A model generated the notes under the pieces. That model was not told the DNA's origin. It was given only the letters and a program-made list of their open reading frames with translations, and searched no databases. Positions 7,681 through 17,259 of a stretch of DNA of 64,000 nucleotides are shown here, piece by piece. The stretch spans positions 1,959,751-2,023,750 of the forward strand of contig NZ_CM009578.1 in NCBI RefSeq assembly GCF_002993885.1, in the 5' to 3' direction. The stretch is from Sphingopyxis lindanitolerans (GTDB lineage Bacteria; Pseudomonadota; Alphaproteobacteria; Sphingomonadales; Sphingomonadaceae). Both the position numbers and the translations under genes were made by a program. How positions within the stretch are numbered: position 1 is the first letter of the stretch; every line of letters starts with the position of its first letter.

Positions 7681-10190
7681 ATCCCGCCGCGATCGTCGAG
7701 GAAATCGGCGTCGGTGCGCCGTCCATTTCCCTGCTCGACGGGCACGTCCTGGCGTTTCGGCGTCTTGACCGGCTTGATCTCCTCTTCGCGGATCGTCCGC
7801 CGGGGCTCGCTTTCGGGCTTGAAGGCTTCCCAGATGATCGCCGCCTTGGGGTCGGTTCCCGGCCAGCTGCCATAGACGCGGCGACCCGACTGGCGGTCGA
7901 TGCGCACCATGCGGATGCCCTTCGGCGCGGTAAAGGGCACCGGCGGCGCATCGGTCAGCGCACCGAGGAAGAAATCCTTGAAGATGGGGGCCGCCAGGCT
8001 GCCGCCCTGCGCATAGCCGCCCATGTTGCGCGGCTGGTCGAAGCCGACATAGACGCCCGCGACGACATCGGGCGACCCGCCGACGAACCAGACGTCCTTC
8101 GGCCCCGTCGTCGTGCCGGTCTTGCCGAACAAAGGCACGCCCAGATCGCGCAGCCGCACCGCGGTGCCGCGCTGGACGACGCCCTCGAGCATATGGATGA
8201 CCTGATAGGCGGTCAGCGGGTCCATCAGCTGCTTGCCCGACGGCGCGAAGCGCGGCATCGGGCGGCCGTCCCAATCCTTGGCATTGCAGCCGTCGCACGG
8301 GCGCCAGTTCTTTGGAAAGATCACCTTGCCGCGCCGGTCCTGCGCATAGTCGATCAGCCGCGGTTTCAGTTCGCGGCCATGGTTCGCGAGCATCGAAAAG
8401 GCGTTGGTCATCTTCTCGACCGTCGTCGATCCGGCGCCGAGCGCGGTCGACAGATAGGGTTCGTGCTGGCCGATGCCCATCGTCTTGATCGTCTCGACGA
8501 TCGGCTCCATCCCGACCTGGCTCGCGGTGCGCACCGTCATCAGGTTGCGCGACTGTTCGAGGCCCCAGCGCATCGTATGTTCGCCCGACCCGCCCGCGCC
8601 GCCATAGTTGCGGAAGCATTTATTGCCGAGGTTGGCGCCCTGATAGACGCAGAAAGGCCCGTCGACGATCAGCGTCGCCGGGGTCATGCCGCTGTCGAGC
8701 GCGGTCGCATAGACGAAGGGCTTGATCGTCGAACCCGGCTGGCGTTCGGCCTGGGTCGCGCGGTTGAACGGCGACAGGCGCACGTCGAAACCGCCCTGCA
8801 TCGCATAGATGCGGCCCGAATGCGGGCTTTCGACGACCATGCCGCCCGACACTTCGGGGATGTTCTTGAGCTGGTAGACGCCAGGCGCGGTCGCCTTGAC
8901 CGCGATCAGGTCGCCCGGGCGCATCGCCGAAAAGGCGCTGCCGCCGGTCTTGCGATATCCCATCGTTGCCGCCCCCGCGGGCAGGCGGCCGGTGTCGCCG
9001 CTCGCGAAGCCGATCCGCACCTCGCCCGCCGATTTCGAAAGCACCGCCGCGACCCGCCAGCCGTCATAGTCGATGCCGATGAAACTCGACGCAAGGCGGC
9101 TCTTCCACTGGTCGTCGGCCTCGATCCGCGCGATCGGCCCCGACCAGCCCTTGCCCGTATCATAACGGACGAGCCCGCGGCGCAGCGCGCTCGTCGCCGC
9201 GTCCTGCATCTTGCCGTCATAGGCGGTGCGCACCCACAGGCCGCCGCCATAGACCGACAGCGAGCCGTCGTCGGGGGTCTCGCCGAACAGGCCGATCAAC
9301 TGGCGCCGCACCTCTTCCATATAATAGCCGCCGACCTGCGCGACCGCCTTGTTGCCCGTTTCGGACAGGCCGAGCGGCATCGCCTGCGCGGCATCGCGCT
9401 GCGCCGCGGTGATCCAGCCATTGCGGAACATTTCGGACAGCACGAAATTGCGCCGCGCGATCGCCTTGTCGGCGTTGCGCGCGCGGCCATAGGTTTCGGG
9501 CGCCTTGGGCAAAATGGCGAGGAAGGCCATTTCGTGGAGCGCGAGCTGGTCGACGTCCTTGTCGAAATAGGCACGCGCCGCCGCCTGCACGCCAAAGCTG
9601 CGGCGGCCGAGCGGGATTTCGTTGAGGTAAAGCTCGAGGATCTGTTCCTTGGTCAGCGCCGCCTCGATGCGCTTTGCCAGGATCGCCTCGCGAATCTTGC
9701 GCCGATAGCTGACCTCGTTGGTCAGGAGCAGGTTCTTCGCGACCTGCTGGGTGATCGTCGAGGCGCCGATCGGGCGGCCGCTGCTGGTCAGATTGGTGAT
9801 GATCGCGCTGGCGATCCCCGGATAGTCGATCCCGCCATGTTCAAAGAAGGTGCGGTCCTCCGCCGCCAGATAGGCGCGGACGAGCAGCGGCGGATATTCG
9901 CTATATTCGAGCTGGACGCGCCGTTCGCGCGCATAGCTGTGGACCGGCTTGCCCTCGCCGTCACGGACCATCGTCGGCAGCGGCGGTTCATAGTCGCGAA
10001 GCTGGTCGACCGACGGCAGGTCGCGCGCGAAGACGATCCAGCCGAGGAGCAGCGCCAGCAGCCCCGCGCCGACCAGATAGCCGAGCCAGCGGAACCAGCG
10101 GCGCACCCACATCTCGCGAAACCATATGATGGCCGCATTGCCGTCGCGGCGCAGGCGGTAGCGAAAATGGGACATGGTCTCGGACGGCAT
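7674..10190 (-). CDS. mrcA: Penicillin-binding protein 1A (bifunctional transglycosylase/transpeptidase)
   Basis: 838 residues. It polymerises and cross-links peptidoglycan in the periplasm. A single membrane anchor is at about 36-55. The glycosyltransferase (GT51) domain has the catalytic glutamate in AAEDRTFFEHGG (E111) and the GASTITQQVAKN motif (142-153). An OB-like insert spans about 315-450, typical of PBP1a. The transpeptidase domain has STIK (S487-K490), SRN (547-549) and KTGTT (690-694). The start could be the ATG for MPSET at 10190 or MSHFR at 10175. Two CxxC-type cysteines (about 632 and 635) lie in the transpeptidase region. Confidence 0.96.
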   Translation of the reverse strand: MPSETMSHFRYRLRRDGNAAIIWFREMWVRRWFRWLGYLVGAGLLALLLGWIVFARDLPSVDQLRDYEPPLPTMVRDGEGKPVHSYARERRVQLEYSEYPPLLVRAYLAAEDRTFFEHGGIDYPGIASAIITNLTSSGRPIGASTITQQVAKNLLLTNEVSYRRKIREAILAKRIEAALTKEQILELYLNEIPLGRRSFGVQAAARAYFDKDVDQLALHEMAFLAILPKAPETYGRARNADKAIARRNFVLSEMFRNGWITAAQRDAAQAMPLGLSETGNKAVAQVGGYYMEEVRRQLIGLFGETPDDGSLSVYGGGLWVRTAYDGKMQDAATSALRRGLVRYDTGKGWSGPIARIEADDQWKSRLASSFIGIDYDGWRVAAVLSKSAGEVRIGFASGDTGRLPAGAATMGYRKTGGSAFSAMRPGDLIAVKATAPGVYQLKNIPEVSGGMVVESPHSGRIYAMQGGFDVRLSPFNRATQAERQPGSTIKPFVYATALDSGMTPATLIVDGPFCVYQGANLGNKCFRNYGGAGGSGEHTMRWGLEQSRNLMTVRTASQVGMEPIVETIKTMGIGQHEPYLSTALGAGSTTVEKMTNAFSMLANHGRELKPRLIDYAQDRRGKVIFPKNWRPCDGCNAKDWDGRPMPRFAPSGKQLMDPLTAYQVIHMLEGVVQRGTAVRLRDLGVPLFGKTGTTTGPKDVWFVGGSPDVVAGVYVGFDQPRNMGGYAQGGSLAAPIFKDFFLGALTDAPPVPFTAPKGIRMVRIDRQSGRRVYGSWPGTDPKAAIIWEAFKPESEPRRTIREEEIKPVKTPKRQDVPVEQGNGRRTDADFLDDRGGII

Positions 10191-10260
10191 AGGGCCAAGC
10201 CTCTAAAGCCTGTCTGGCGGAAAGGGAAGCGGGGTTGCGGTGGGTTGCGGCTTTGGCTTG

Positions 10261-10342
10261 GCGGCACCGGCCCGCTCCCCTGCCCGGCCTCCCGGCGGCA
10301 GTATCCTATGGGAGGCCGGGTGGGCGAGCGGGCCGGTGCCGC
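10261..10342. repeat. Long hairpin repeat upstream of mrcA
   Basis: Near-perfect inverted arms of 33 bases (10261-10293 and 10310-10342) begin with GCGGCACCGGCCCGCTC and are separated by 16 bases. It lies between the 3' end of the PLP-enzyme gene and the mrcA start, on the path of minus-strand transcription. It has no T-run, so it could be a REP-like element or a stabilising/attenuating hairpin, not a classical terminator. Confidence 0.75.
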
Positions 10343-10361
10343 TTCCGACGTCAGCCGGAAA

Positions 10362-11507
10362 TCAACGCGCCCGCCCGCGCGCGCTCACCGGCCAGATCGC
10401 GACCAGCGTGTCGCCCGACACGACATGATAATGGTCATAAAGATTCACCGTCGGGTCGCAGTGCGGCACCGTCAGCGTCACCGGATCGCCGGGGGCGAGC
10501 GTGCGGCCGATGTCGGGAGCGATCAGCGCCGAATGCTCGTCGCCCATGAAGGCGAAAAAGGCGCTTTCGGGCGCCCCGCGCCGGACGAGCGCGACTCCGC
10601 CGTCGGTCGACAGCGCCTTGAACCCCGCGTCGATCGTGACGAGTCCCGAATGATTGGCGCTGACGACGCGCGCATCGACGCCGAGCGCGGTCTCGAACGG
10701 CGCATCGCCGTCGCCGGTCAGGTCGCAATCGAGATATTGCTTGTCCATAAAGACATAGGAACCCGCCTGAAGCTCGGTAAAGACCCCGAGGGCAAGGTCG
10801 ATCCGGTGCGTGCCGGTGCCCGATCCGGTGACGATGTCGGGGGCGAAGCCCGCATCGGCGAGCGCCGCGATGACGCTGTTCAGATAATCGGTGCGTTCGA
10901 CGATCGCGGCGCGGCGTTCGGCATGATCCTCGATATGCTGCTGCGACCCGCAATAATATTGCACGCCGCGGTAGCGCAGGCGCGGCAGCGCCGCGATCGC
11001 CCGCGCGAGATCGACCGCGGCGTCGGCCGACGCGACCCCGGTGCGCGCGATGCCCGGATCGATATCGATGACGACGTCGAGCGTCGCACGCTCGGCCCCC
11101 AGCATCGCGTCGATCCGTTCGGCGACGGCGGGATGATCGACCACCGCCATCAGCCCGTCGGCGCGCGCCGCAAGCGCCGCGAGCCGTTCGATCGCGCGCG
11201 GCGCGGCGACCGGCGAGGTGATGAGGATGCCCGCGATGCCGCCCTCTGCCAGCACCTCGGCCTCCCCGATCTTGGCGCAGCAGACGCCGAGCGCGCCCGC
11301 ATCGAGCTGCCGCTTCGCGATATCGACGCTCTTGTGCGTCTTGGCATGCGGGCGCAGGCCGACGCCATGGCTGGCGGTCAGCGCGGCCAGCGCGGCGATG
11401 TTGCGGTCGAGCGCCTCGACATCGAGGATCAGCACCGGCGTGTTGAGGTCGGCGCGCGATCCCTGCCGGCCGACCAGATGCGCGTGCAGCCTGATGTCGT
11501 CGCTCAT
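10362..11507 (-). CDS. Fold-type III PLP enzyme, D-threonine aldolase / D-serine dehydratase-like
   Basis: 381 residues of the alanine-racemase-like N-terminal barrel plus metal-binding C-terminal domain. L-N-T-P-V-L-I-L-D precedes the PLP lysine in RPHAKTHK (K56). A GTGTHRIDL phosphate-binding region follows. The C-terminal PHCDPT motif with Y-D-H-Y-H supplies the metal-ligating His and Cys expected in D-threonine aldolases and eukaryotic-type D-serine dehydratases. The substrate is not settled by sequence. The ATG at 11507 overlaps the stop of the upstream oxidase gene by 4 bases, so the two are translationally coupled. Confidence 0.85.
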   Translation of the reverse strand: MSDDIRLHAHLVGRQGSRADLNTPVLILDVEALDRNIAALAALTASHGVGLRPHAKTHKSVDIAKRQLDAGALGVCCAKIGEAEVLAEGGIAGILITSPVAAPRAIERLAALAARADGLMAVVDHPAVAERIDAMLGAERATLDVVIDIDPGIARTGVASADAAVDLARAIAALPRLRYRGVQYYCGSQQHIEDHAERRAAIVERTDYLNSVIAALADAGFAPDIVTGSGTGTHRIDLALGVFTELQAGSYVFMDKQYLDCDLTGDGDAPFETALGVDARVVSANHSGLVTIDAGFKALSTDGGVALVRRGAPESAFFAFMGDEHSALIAPDIGRTLAPGDPVTLTVPHCDPTVNLYDHYHVVSGDTLVAIWPVSARGRAR

Positions 11508-12757
11508 GAAAATAAGGCCTCCAGATGGGGGTTGAGGAATTTGCCCTGGCGGTCGGCGGCGCGGCGCACGGTGCGGTAGCGCTCGGCCATCGGATAGAGG
11601 GTGTCGACATCGCCGCGCGTCAGCGTGTGGCGCTTCGCCCAATGCGGCCGCCCGCCATGAGCGCGAAAAATCGCTTCGGCGCCCGCGAAATGGTCCGCCC
11701 ACGGCATTTTCGCATATTGGTGCATCGAGATCGCGGCGACCGGGCCCGCGTTCATCGGGCTCATCCAGATATCGTCGGCGGCGACGGTGCGATATTCGAA
11801 CGGAAAGCTGACCGGCAACCGCTTGCGGCGGATCCAGCCGATGACCTCGGTGAGTGCGTCGAGCCCGGCGGCGCGCGGCAGCTCATATTCCATTTCCTCG
11901 AACCGGATCGTGCGGTCGGACGGGAAGATCGCGTGCGCGGGACCGCGGCGCTGCCCGTCGAAGCGCGTCTTCATCATCATCCGCTGGAGGAAGGGCGTGA
12001 GGAAAGGCAGCTTTGCCGCGATATCGAGCACCCGGCGAAAGGCGGCTTCCTCGATGTCGGTGGTCGAGGAGGGCGGATCGCAGGGATCGCAGGGATCGAG
12101 CGTCTTCAAAATCACCGTGTCGGCGTGCGGGAAGACCCAGAATTCGATGTGGCGATGCCGCTCGGCAAGCTCGTCATAGCTTTCGCGCACCTCGTCCCAG
12201 CGGCGCTTCTCGATCCGTTCGGCAAGGTGAAAGGCGGGGACCACCGCCGCCTCGATCTCGGTCGCGATCCCGAACAGGCCGAGCGAGAGGCGCTGTGCCT
12301 GATACAGGTCGGGCTCGGTCGCCGCGTCGCACCAGCGCGCCACGCCGTCGGCACCCACCAGCCGAAACCCCCGCGCCATCGCCGCGAGCGAGCCGAGCGA
12401 AACGCCGGTGCCGTGCGTCCCCGTCGCCATCGCCCCGGCAAGCGACTGCGGATCGACATCGCCCTGGTTGGCGAGCGCCAGCCCTTCGTCCCACAAGGCC
12501 GCGGTCAGGCGCTTGATGCTCCACCCCGCCGGAATCCGCGCGCTCTTGCGGTCGGCTGCGACCGACAGCGCACCGGCGAGGCGATCCAGCCCGAGAATCA
12601 ATTCGTCGGACGGACAGAGCGGCATGAAGCTGTGTCCGGCCCCGGTCGCGCGGACCTTGCGCGCGCCGCGGACCAGCGCCGCCAGCTCATCCTCGCTCTG
12701 CGGCCTGGCGACAGCGACGGGCGCGGTGACGCTTCCCGACCAGTTGCTCCAACTCAT
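11504..12757 (-). CDS. FAD-linked sugar-lactone oxidase, D-arabinono-1,4-lactone oxidase family
   Basis: 417 residues. The PCMH-type FAD domain carries ATGAGHSF, where the histidine is the residue that binds FAD covalently in L-gulono- and D-arabinono-lactone oxidases. GAMATGTHGTG is the second FAD motif. The C-terminal ALO domain includes an E-F-W-V-F-P-H strand and a terminal H-W-A-K-x-H / G-K-F-L-N-P-H. An internal direct repeat (about 12077-12100) encodes DPCDPCD, an odd local expansion near residue 220. It heads a two-gene operon with the PLP enzyme. The natural substrate is uncertain. Confidence 0.85.
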   Translation of the reverse strand: MSWSNWSGSVTAPVAVARPQSEDELAALVRGARKVRATGAGHSFMPLCPSDELILGLDRLAGALSVAADRKSARIPAGWSIKRLTAALWDEGLALANQGDVDPQSLAGAMATGTHGTGVSLGSLAAMARGFRLVGADGVARWCDAATEPDLYQAQRLSLGLFGIATEIEAAVVPAFHLAERIEKRRWDEVRESYDELAERHRHIEFWVFPHADTVILKTLDPCDPCDPPSSTTDIEEAAFRRVLDIAAKLPFLTPFLQRMMMKTRFDGQRRGPAHAIFPSDRTIRFEEMEYELPRAAGLDALTEVIGWIRRKRLPVSFPFEYRTVAADDIWMSPMNAGPVAAISMHQYAKMPWADHFAGAEAIFRAHGGRPHWAKRHTLTRGDVDTLYPMAERYRTVRRAADRQGKFLNPHLEALFS

Positions 12758-12830
12758 GCCTCTCTCCCGCCCTCTCCCATCAATGCAAGGCTGGTGGGCG
12801 AAGCGCGGTTGGTCAACCCATGAAACAGGG

Positions 12831-13793
12831 TCAGCGGGCCGTGGCGGTCCGCCGCGCAAAATGGATCAGCACCGCGTCGCGCACGCCGCGCGCGACCTTC
12901 TGCTGCCCCGCCTTCGAGGCGAGAAATTCGACGTCGTCCTTGTTCGACACGAACCCCGTCTCGAACAGGATCGACGGCGTGTCGGGCGCCTTGAGCACGA
13001 CGAAGGAGGCGAAACGGTGCGCGGTCGTGCGGAATTGCATCTCGTCCGACGCCTCGCGCTGGAGCAGGCGCGCGAAATCCGCCGCGCTGTTCATCGTCTC
13101 GCGCTGGGTAAGGTCGAGCAGGATCGACGACACCGCGCTGCCATGCGCGCCCAGGTCGACGCCGTTGATGATGTTCGCCTTGTTCTCGCGCGCCGCGAGC
13201 CGCGCGGCTTCGCGATCCGACGCGACCTCGGACAGCGTATAGATCGACGCGCCGTGCGCCTCCTCGTTCGTCGCGGCGTCGGCGTGGATCGACAGGAAGA
13301 GATCGGCCTTCAGCCGCCGCGCGATGCCATAGCGCTCCTCGAGCACCAGAAAGCGGTCGTCGGCGCGGGTGAGCGCGACGCGCACCCGGCCCGACGCGAT
13401 CAGCGCATCGCGGATCGCCCCGGCGAGCGCGAGGGTGATGTCCTTCTCGCGCTGGCCGCCGTGCGGCGAGATCGCGCCGGGGTCGTGCCCGCCATGCCCG
13501 GCGTCGATCACGACAAGCGGCAGGCGCGGGTCGGCCGGCCCTTCGATCGCGGGAAGCGGCAGCGCGGGCTTCGGCTTGCCGATCGGAACGGTGACGCTGT
13601 AGCGCTTTTTCGGCCGATCGGCCCGGAACCGGGCGGCTTCGGCCCCCGGTGCGCGGTCGAGCCCGACGCTGTGCCGGAAAGCGTCGCCCGATTGCGCCAT
13701 CGGCGACGACAGGCTCGTCAAGACGAGCGCCAGCGCAGCCGCCTGACCGCCGCGTCGCGCCCATGAAGAAAACCAGCGCCTGTTCGAAACCAT
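12831..13793 (-). CDS. N-acetylmuramoyl-L-alanine amidase (Amidase_3)
   Basis: A 320-residue secreted zinc amidase that cleaves the MurNAc-L-Ala bond, AmiABC-like. A signal peptide (M-V-S-N-R-R then a hydrophobic stretch ending near residue 33) supports the start at 13793; an upstream ATG at 13838 is in frame. Zinc ligands are visible: H100 in DAGHGGHDPG, E116 in Q-R-E-K-D and H170 in SIHADA. The catalytic Glu is in LFETGFVSN. No N-terminal AMIN domain is recognisable. It is divergently oriented from rne, with a long structured region between. Confidence 0.93.
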   Translation of the reverse strand: MVSNRRWFSSWARRGGQAAALALVLTSLSSPMAQSGDAFRHSVGLDRAPGAEAARFRADRPKKRYSVTVPIGKPKPALPLPAIEGPADPRLPLVVIDAGHGGHDPGAISPHGGQREKDITLALAGAIRDALIASGRVRVALTRADDRFLVLEERYGIARRLKADLFLSIHADAATNEEAHGASIYTLSEVASDREAARLAARENKANIINGVDLGAHGSAVSSILLDLTQRETMNSAADFARLLQREASDEMQFRTTAHRFASFVVLKAPDTPSILFETGFVSNKDDVEFLASKAGQQKVARGVRDAVLIHFARRTATAR

Positions 13794-13838
13794 GAAGCCC
13801 TCGGCCGTGAAACGCGGTGAATCTCTTATTAACCGCAT

Positions 13839-14379
13839 CGTGTCAAACGCGGGTTAACCGCCCGTTGGCTGCACGTCCTGATTGCAAGGGCGCGTCACAA
13901 TCCCATCTTTGTGCGGTGGCAAAGGTTGCCGTCGGCGCATGCCGATGCTAGCACCCCCACACTGACGGTGTCCTACCCGGCGCCGTCCGGCCTTTTGAGG
14001 GGAAGGCCTGATCCGCGCAAATCGCGGATCGGGGTCGCCCTGGTGCCGGGCACGCGGGGAAGAACGCACGTCCGTCAGTCCACCCGGATGATCGGGCGGC
14101 CGGCGCGACCTTCCGCGGAATGTCGACCAGCCTCTCCGCTCACCCCATAACCAGGTTGATGCCGCATGAGGCTTGCCATGCCCTCTTCTGATCGCGACGC
14201 AGGCGCTTTCGCCCCTGTGCTTGTCGCGACCGAAGACCGCATGCGCGTCCAGGACCGGACGCGGGCCGCACGCGGCAATAACGTCTTCTATTCTTTGAAC
14301 CCTAGCGACCGCCGCCGTCCGTTCCGGATGGTCGCGGCCTTTTTGTTTGGCGCGCCGCGGCGCGCCTGGAGTGATAATA
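13839..14379 (+). promoter_or_regulatory. Structured leader and intergenic region upstream of rne
   Basis: No convincing gene lies in these 541 bases. Going towards rne there are successive perfect stems: GGCCTT/AAGGCC (13989-14008) and GATCCGCG/CGCGGATC (14010-14030). A terminator-like hairpin GCGACC...GGTCGC (14305-14335) follows, with a five-T run at 14340-14344, then a GC palindrome GGCGCGCC-GC-GGCGCGCC (14349-14366). The Shine-Dalgarno GGAG at 14368-14371 comes just after. RNase E autoregulates through its 5' UTR in E. coli. A comparable role here is inferred from position and structure, not from a recognised family. Confidence 0.55.
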
Positions 14380-17040
14380 ATGACCACGCGCATGTTGATC
14401 GACGCGCGGCACCGGGAAGAGACCCGGGTCGCCGTCACCAAGGGAAACCGCATCGAGGAGTTTGATTTCGAGTCCGCCGAGCACAAACAGCTCAAGGGCA
14501 ATATCTATCTGGCCAAGGTGACCCGCGTCGAACCGTCGCTGCAGGCGGCGTTCGTCGAATATGGCGGCAATCGCCACGGATTCCTGGCGTTCAGCGAAAT
14601 CCACCCCGACTATTACCAGATTCCAAAGGAAGACCGCGACGCGCTGCTGCGCGAAGAGGCCGAACATGCCGCCGAAGCCGCCATGCGCGCCGAGGATGAC
14701 CTCGACGAACTCGAAGGCGATGTCGCCGACGTCGAGGAGCATGACGACGAGAATGGCGACCGCGACGATGATCGGGACGACCGCGACGACTATCGTGATG
14801 ATCATGACGAGCATGACGACGCCGCGCATGACGAAGGCGACGAGGGCGGCGAAAGCACCGAGGAAGGCGCGGAAGGCGGTCGCGGCGATCGCCGGGGCCG
14901 TGGGCGCGGCGGGCGCGATGGCCGCAAGGGCGGCCGGGGCCGTGGGCGTGGTCGCCGCGGCGACGACGAGGACGGCGAAAACCGTATGTCGCTGCGCCGC
15001 CGCTACAAGATTCAGGATGTCATCCGTCGCCGCCAGGTGATGCTGGTCCAGGTCGTCAAGGAGGAACGCGGCAACAAGGGCGCGGCGCTCACCACCTATT
15101 TGTCGCTCGCCGGCCGCTATTGCGTGCTGATGCCGAACACGATGCACGGCGGCGGCATCAGCCGCAAGATTTCCAACGGTGCCGATCGCCGCAAGCTGAA
15201 GGCGATGATCGACGAGATGGCCCTGCCACCGACGATGGGTTGCATCGTCCGCACCGCGGGGATGGCGCGCACCAAGGTCGAGATCAAACGCGACTTCGAC
15301 TATCTCGCGCGGCTGTGGGACGAGATTCGCGAAAAGACATTATCGTCGAGCGCGCCGGCGCTGGTCCATTCGGACAGCGACCTCGTCAAGCGCGCGATCC
15401 GCGACATCTATCACAAGGATATCGAGGAAGTGTTCGTCGAGGGTGACGAGGGCTACAAGGCCGCGAAGCAGTTCATGAAACTGCTGATGCCGAGCCATGC
15501 GCGGCGCGTGAAGCAATATGCCGACCCGGTGTCGCTCTATCAGCGCTACGGCGTCGAGGACCAACTCGCGGGGATGCTCAACCCCGTCGTCCAGTTGAAA
15601 TCGGGCGGGTATCTGGTGATCAACCCGACCGAGGCTTTGGTGTCGATCGACATCAACTCGGGCCGGTCGACGCGCGAGCATAATATCGAGCAGACCGCGC
15701 TCAGCACCAACCTCGAGGCCGCGCACGAAATCGCCCGCCAGCTTCGCCTGCGCGACATGGCCGGGCTGATCGTGATCGACTTCATCGACATGGATCATGG
15801 CTCGAACGTCCGCAAGGTCGAACGGGCGATGAAGGACGCGCTCAAGAACGATCGCGCGCGCATCCAGGTCGGCCGCATCTCGGGCTTTGGCCTGATGGAG
15901 ATGAGCCGCCAGCGCCTGCGCACCGGCGTCCTCGAAGCCTCGACGCGGCCGTGCCCGCATTGCGAAGGCACCGGCCTCGTCCGCACCGCGTCGTCGGCGG
16001 GCCTCAGCGCGCTGCGCCTGATCGAAGAGGAAGCCGCGCGCGGCAAGGGCAGCAAGATCATCCTGCGCGCCAGCCAGGAAGCGACCTTCTACCTCCTCAA
16101 CGAAAAGCGCCGCGAACTGCGCGAGATCGAGGAGCTTTACGGCGTCAGCGTCGAAATCCTCCTCGACGGCGAGACCGAGGGCGCGCGCATGGCGGTCGAG
16201 GTCAGCGGCCCGCCGCCGACCCAGCGCCGCAGCTTTGCCCCGATCGTCGAGATCGAGGACGACGACGATGATTTCGTCGAAGACGACGAGGAGGAAAGCG
16301 AAGAGGAAGAGGATCGCCCCGCGCGCAGCGAGCGGCCGGAAAGCCCCGACGGCGAGGATGGCGAAGGCCGCAAGCGCCGTCGCCGCCGCCGTCGCGGCCG
16401 TCGCGGCCGTCGTGACGAGGAAGGCAATGAAATCGCCGAGACCGAGGGCGGCGACGAAGGCGATACCGACGCCGACACCGACGCCGCAGACACCTCCGTC
16501 GAAGAGGCCGCTCCGGTAGAGGATGCGGCAGAGGCAACCGAAGAAACCGCCGAAGCCAAGCCGCGCCGCCGCCGCGGCGGACGCGGCCGCAAGAAGGTCG
16601 AGGAGGTCGAAGCCGAAACCGTCGCCGAGGAAGCCGCTCCGGCCGAAGCCGAAGACGCCGAACCGGTCGCCGAAGACGTGCCCGCCGCCGCTGAGGAAAA
16701 GCCGAAGCGCAAGCGCGCGCCGCGCAAGACCAAGGCCGCGGCGACCGCCGAAGCCGAGGCTGCGGAGGCCGTCGAAGCGCCGCTGGCCGAAGCCCCGGTC
16801 GTCGAGCCCGAGCCCGAGGCCGAACCCGCCAAGCCCGCGCCCAGAAAGCGGCCGAGCCGCGCCAAGAAGGCGGCCGAGCCGGCACCCGAAACCGTCGCCG
16901 AGGCGGCCGCTGAGCCTGTCAAGGCGAACGAGGCCGAGTCGAGCGAGGCCCAACCGGTCGCCGCCGAAGCGGATGGCGACGAAACCGGCCCCGACGGCGA
17001 ACCCCGCCGCGGCTGGTGGCAGCGCACCTTCGGCGCCTGA
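14380..17040 (+). CDS. rne: Ribonuclease E
   Basis: 886 residues. It is the endoribonuclease at the core of the RNA degradosome. The ATG at 14380 follows GGAG at good spacing and gives the usual MTTRMLIDARH start. The S1 domain is interrupted at about residues 100-203 by an acidic (DDRDD) then RG-rich insertion before K-I-Q-D-V-I. The catalytic aspartates correspond to D424 in VSIDINSGR and D467 in VIDFIDM. The zinc-link cysteines are C525 and C528 (CPHCEGTG). From about 620 the protein is a disordered Glu/Ala/Lys/Arg-rich scaffold with R-R-R-R-R-G blocks, ending RGWWQRTFGA. Confidence 0.96.
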   Translation: MTTRMLIDARHREETRVAVTKGNRIEEFDFESAEHKQLKGNIYLAKVTRVEPSLQAAFVEYGGNRHGFLAFSEIHPDYYQIPKEDRDALLREEAEHAAEAAMRAEDDLDELEGDVADVEEHDDENGDRDDDRDDRDDYRDDHDEHDDAAHDEGDEGGESTEEGAEGGRGDRRGRGRGGRDGRKGGRGRGRGRRGDDEDGENRMSLRRRYKIQDVIRRRQVMLVQVVKEERGNKGAALTTYLSLAGRYCVLMPNTMHGGGISRKISNGADRRKLKAMIDEMALPPTMGCIVRTAGMARTKVEIKRDFDYLARLWDEIREKTLSSSAPALVHSDSDLVKRAIRDIYHKDIEEVFVEGDEGYKAAKQFMKLLMPSHARRVKQYADPVSLYQRYGVEDQLAGMLNPVVQLKSGGYLVINPTEALVSIDINSGRSTREHNIEQTALSTNLEAAHEIARQLRLRDMAGLIVIDFIDMDHGSNVRKVERAMKDALKNDRARIQVGRISGFGLMEMSRQRLRTGVLEASTRPCPHCEGTGLVRTASSAGLSALRLIEEEAARGKGSKIILRASQEATFYLLNEKRRELREIEELYGVSVEILLDGETEGARMAVEVSGPPPTQRRSFAPIVEIEDDDDDFVEDDEEESEEEEDRPARSERPESPDGEDGEGRKRRRRRRRGRRGRRDEEGNEIAETEGGDEGDTDADTDAADTSVEEAAPVEDAAEATEETAEAKPRRRRGGRGRKKVEEVEAETVAEEAAPAEAEDAEPVAEDVPAAAEEKPKRKRAPRKTKAAATAEAEAAEAVEAPLAEAPVVEPEPEAEPAKPAPRKRPSRAKKAAEPAPETVAEAAAEPVKANEAESSEAQPVAAEADGDETGPDGEPRRGWWQRTFGA

Positions 17041-17115
17041 ACAGGATCGCGGCGAATGGGGGAGCAATGGCGCTTCCCCATTCGCGGCGGCCAACCCGCC
17101 CTCACCACCATCGCT

Positions 17116-17211
17116 ACCCTCGTCATGCTGAACCCTTCGACAGGCTCAGGGTGACGAGAGAGCAAATGAGATCGGCCGACAGCCGATGTGTTTGCAAACG
17201 ACATAATCGCC
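17116..17211. repeat. Truncated copy of the 20464-20583 inverted-repeat element
   Basis: From ACCCTCGTCATGCTGAAC onwards this stretch matches the reverse complement of the element downstream of the cold-shock gene. It shares GATCGGCCGACAGCCGAT and the terminal GCAAACGACATAATCGCC. The opposite terminal repeat is missing. The core differs by carrying CTTCGACAGGCTCAGGGTG, a motif seen in other families here. Confidence 0.75.
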
Positions 17212-17259
17212 TAATTTTGCGCCATTATGCCTTTGTGAGACTGGGCCGATGCCGCTGTT

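Noticed and set aside
7629..11579. A 1316-codon open frame on the + strand opposite mrcA and the PLP-enzyme gene
   Set aside because: It is antisense to well-supported genes, full of Arg/His/Ala/Asp/Gly runs, and matches no family. Long antisense frames are expected at this GC content.
14305..14344. A genuine intrinsic terminator for an upstream + strand gene
   Set aside because: No + strand gene ends nearby (the amidase is on the - strand), so it is treated as part of the rne leader.
14166..14465. A 99-codon + strand frame in the rne leader
   Set aside because: It overlaps the structured leader and the rne start in another frame, with no ribosome-binding site or conserved feature.
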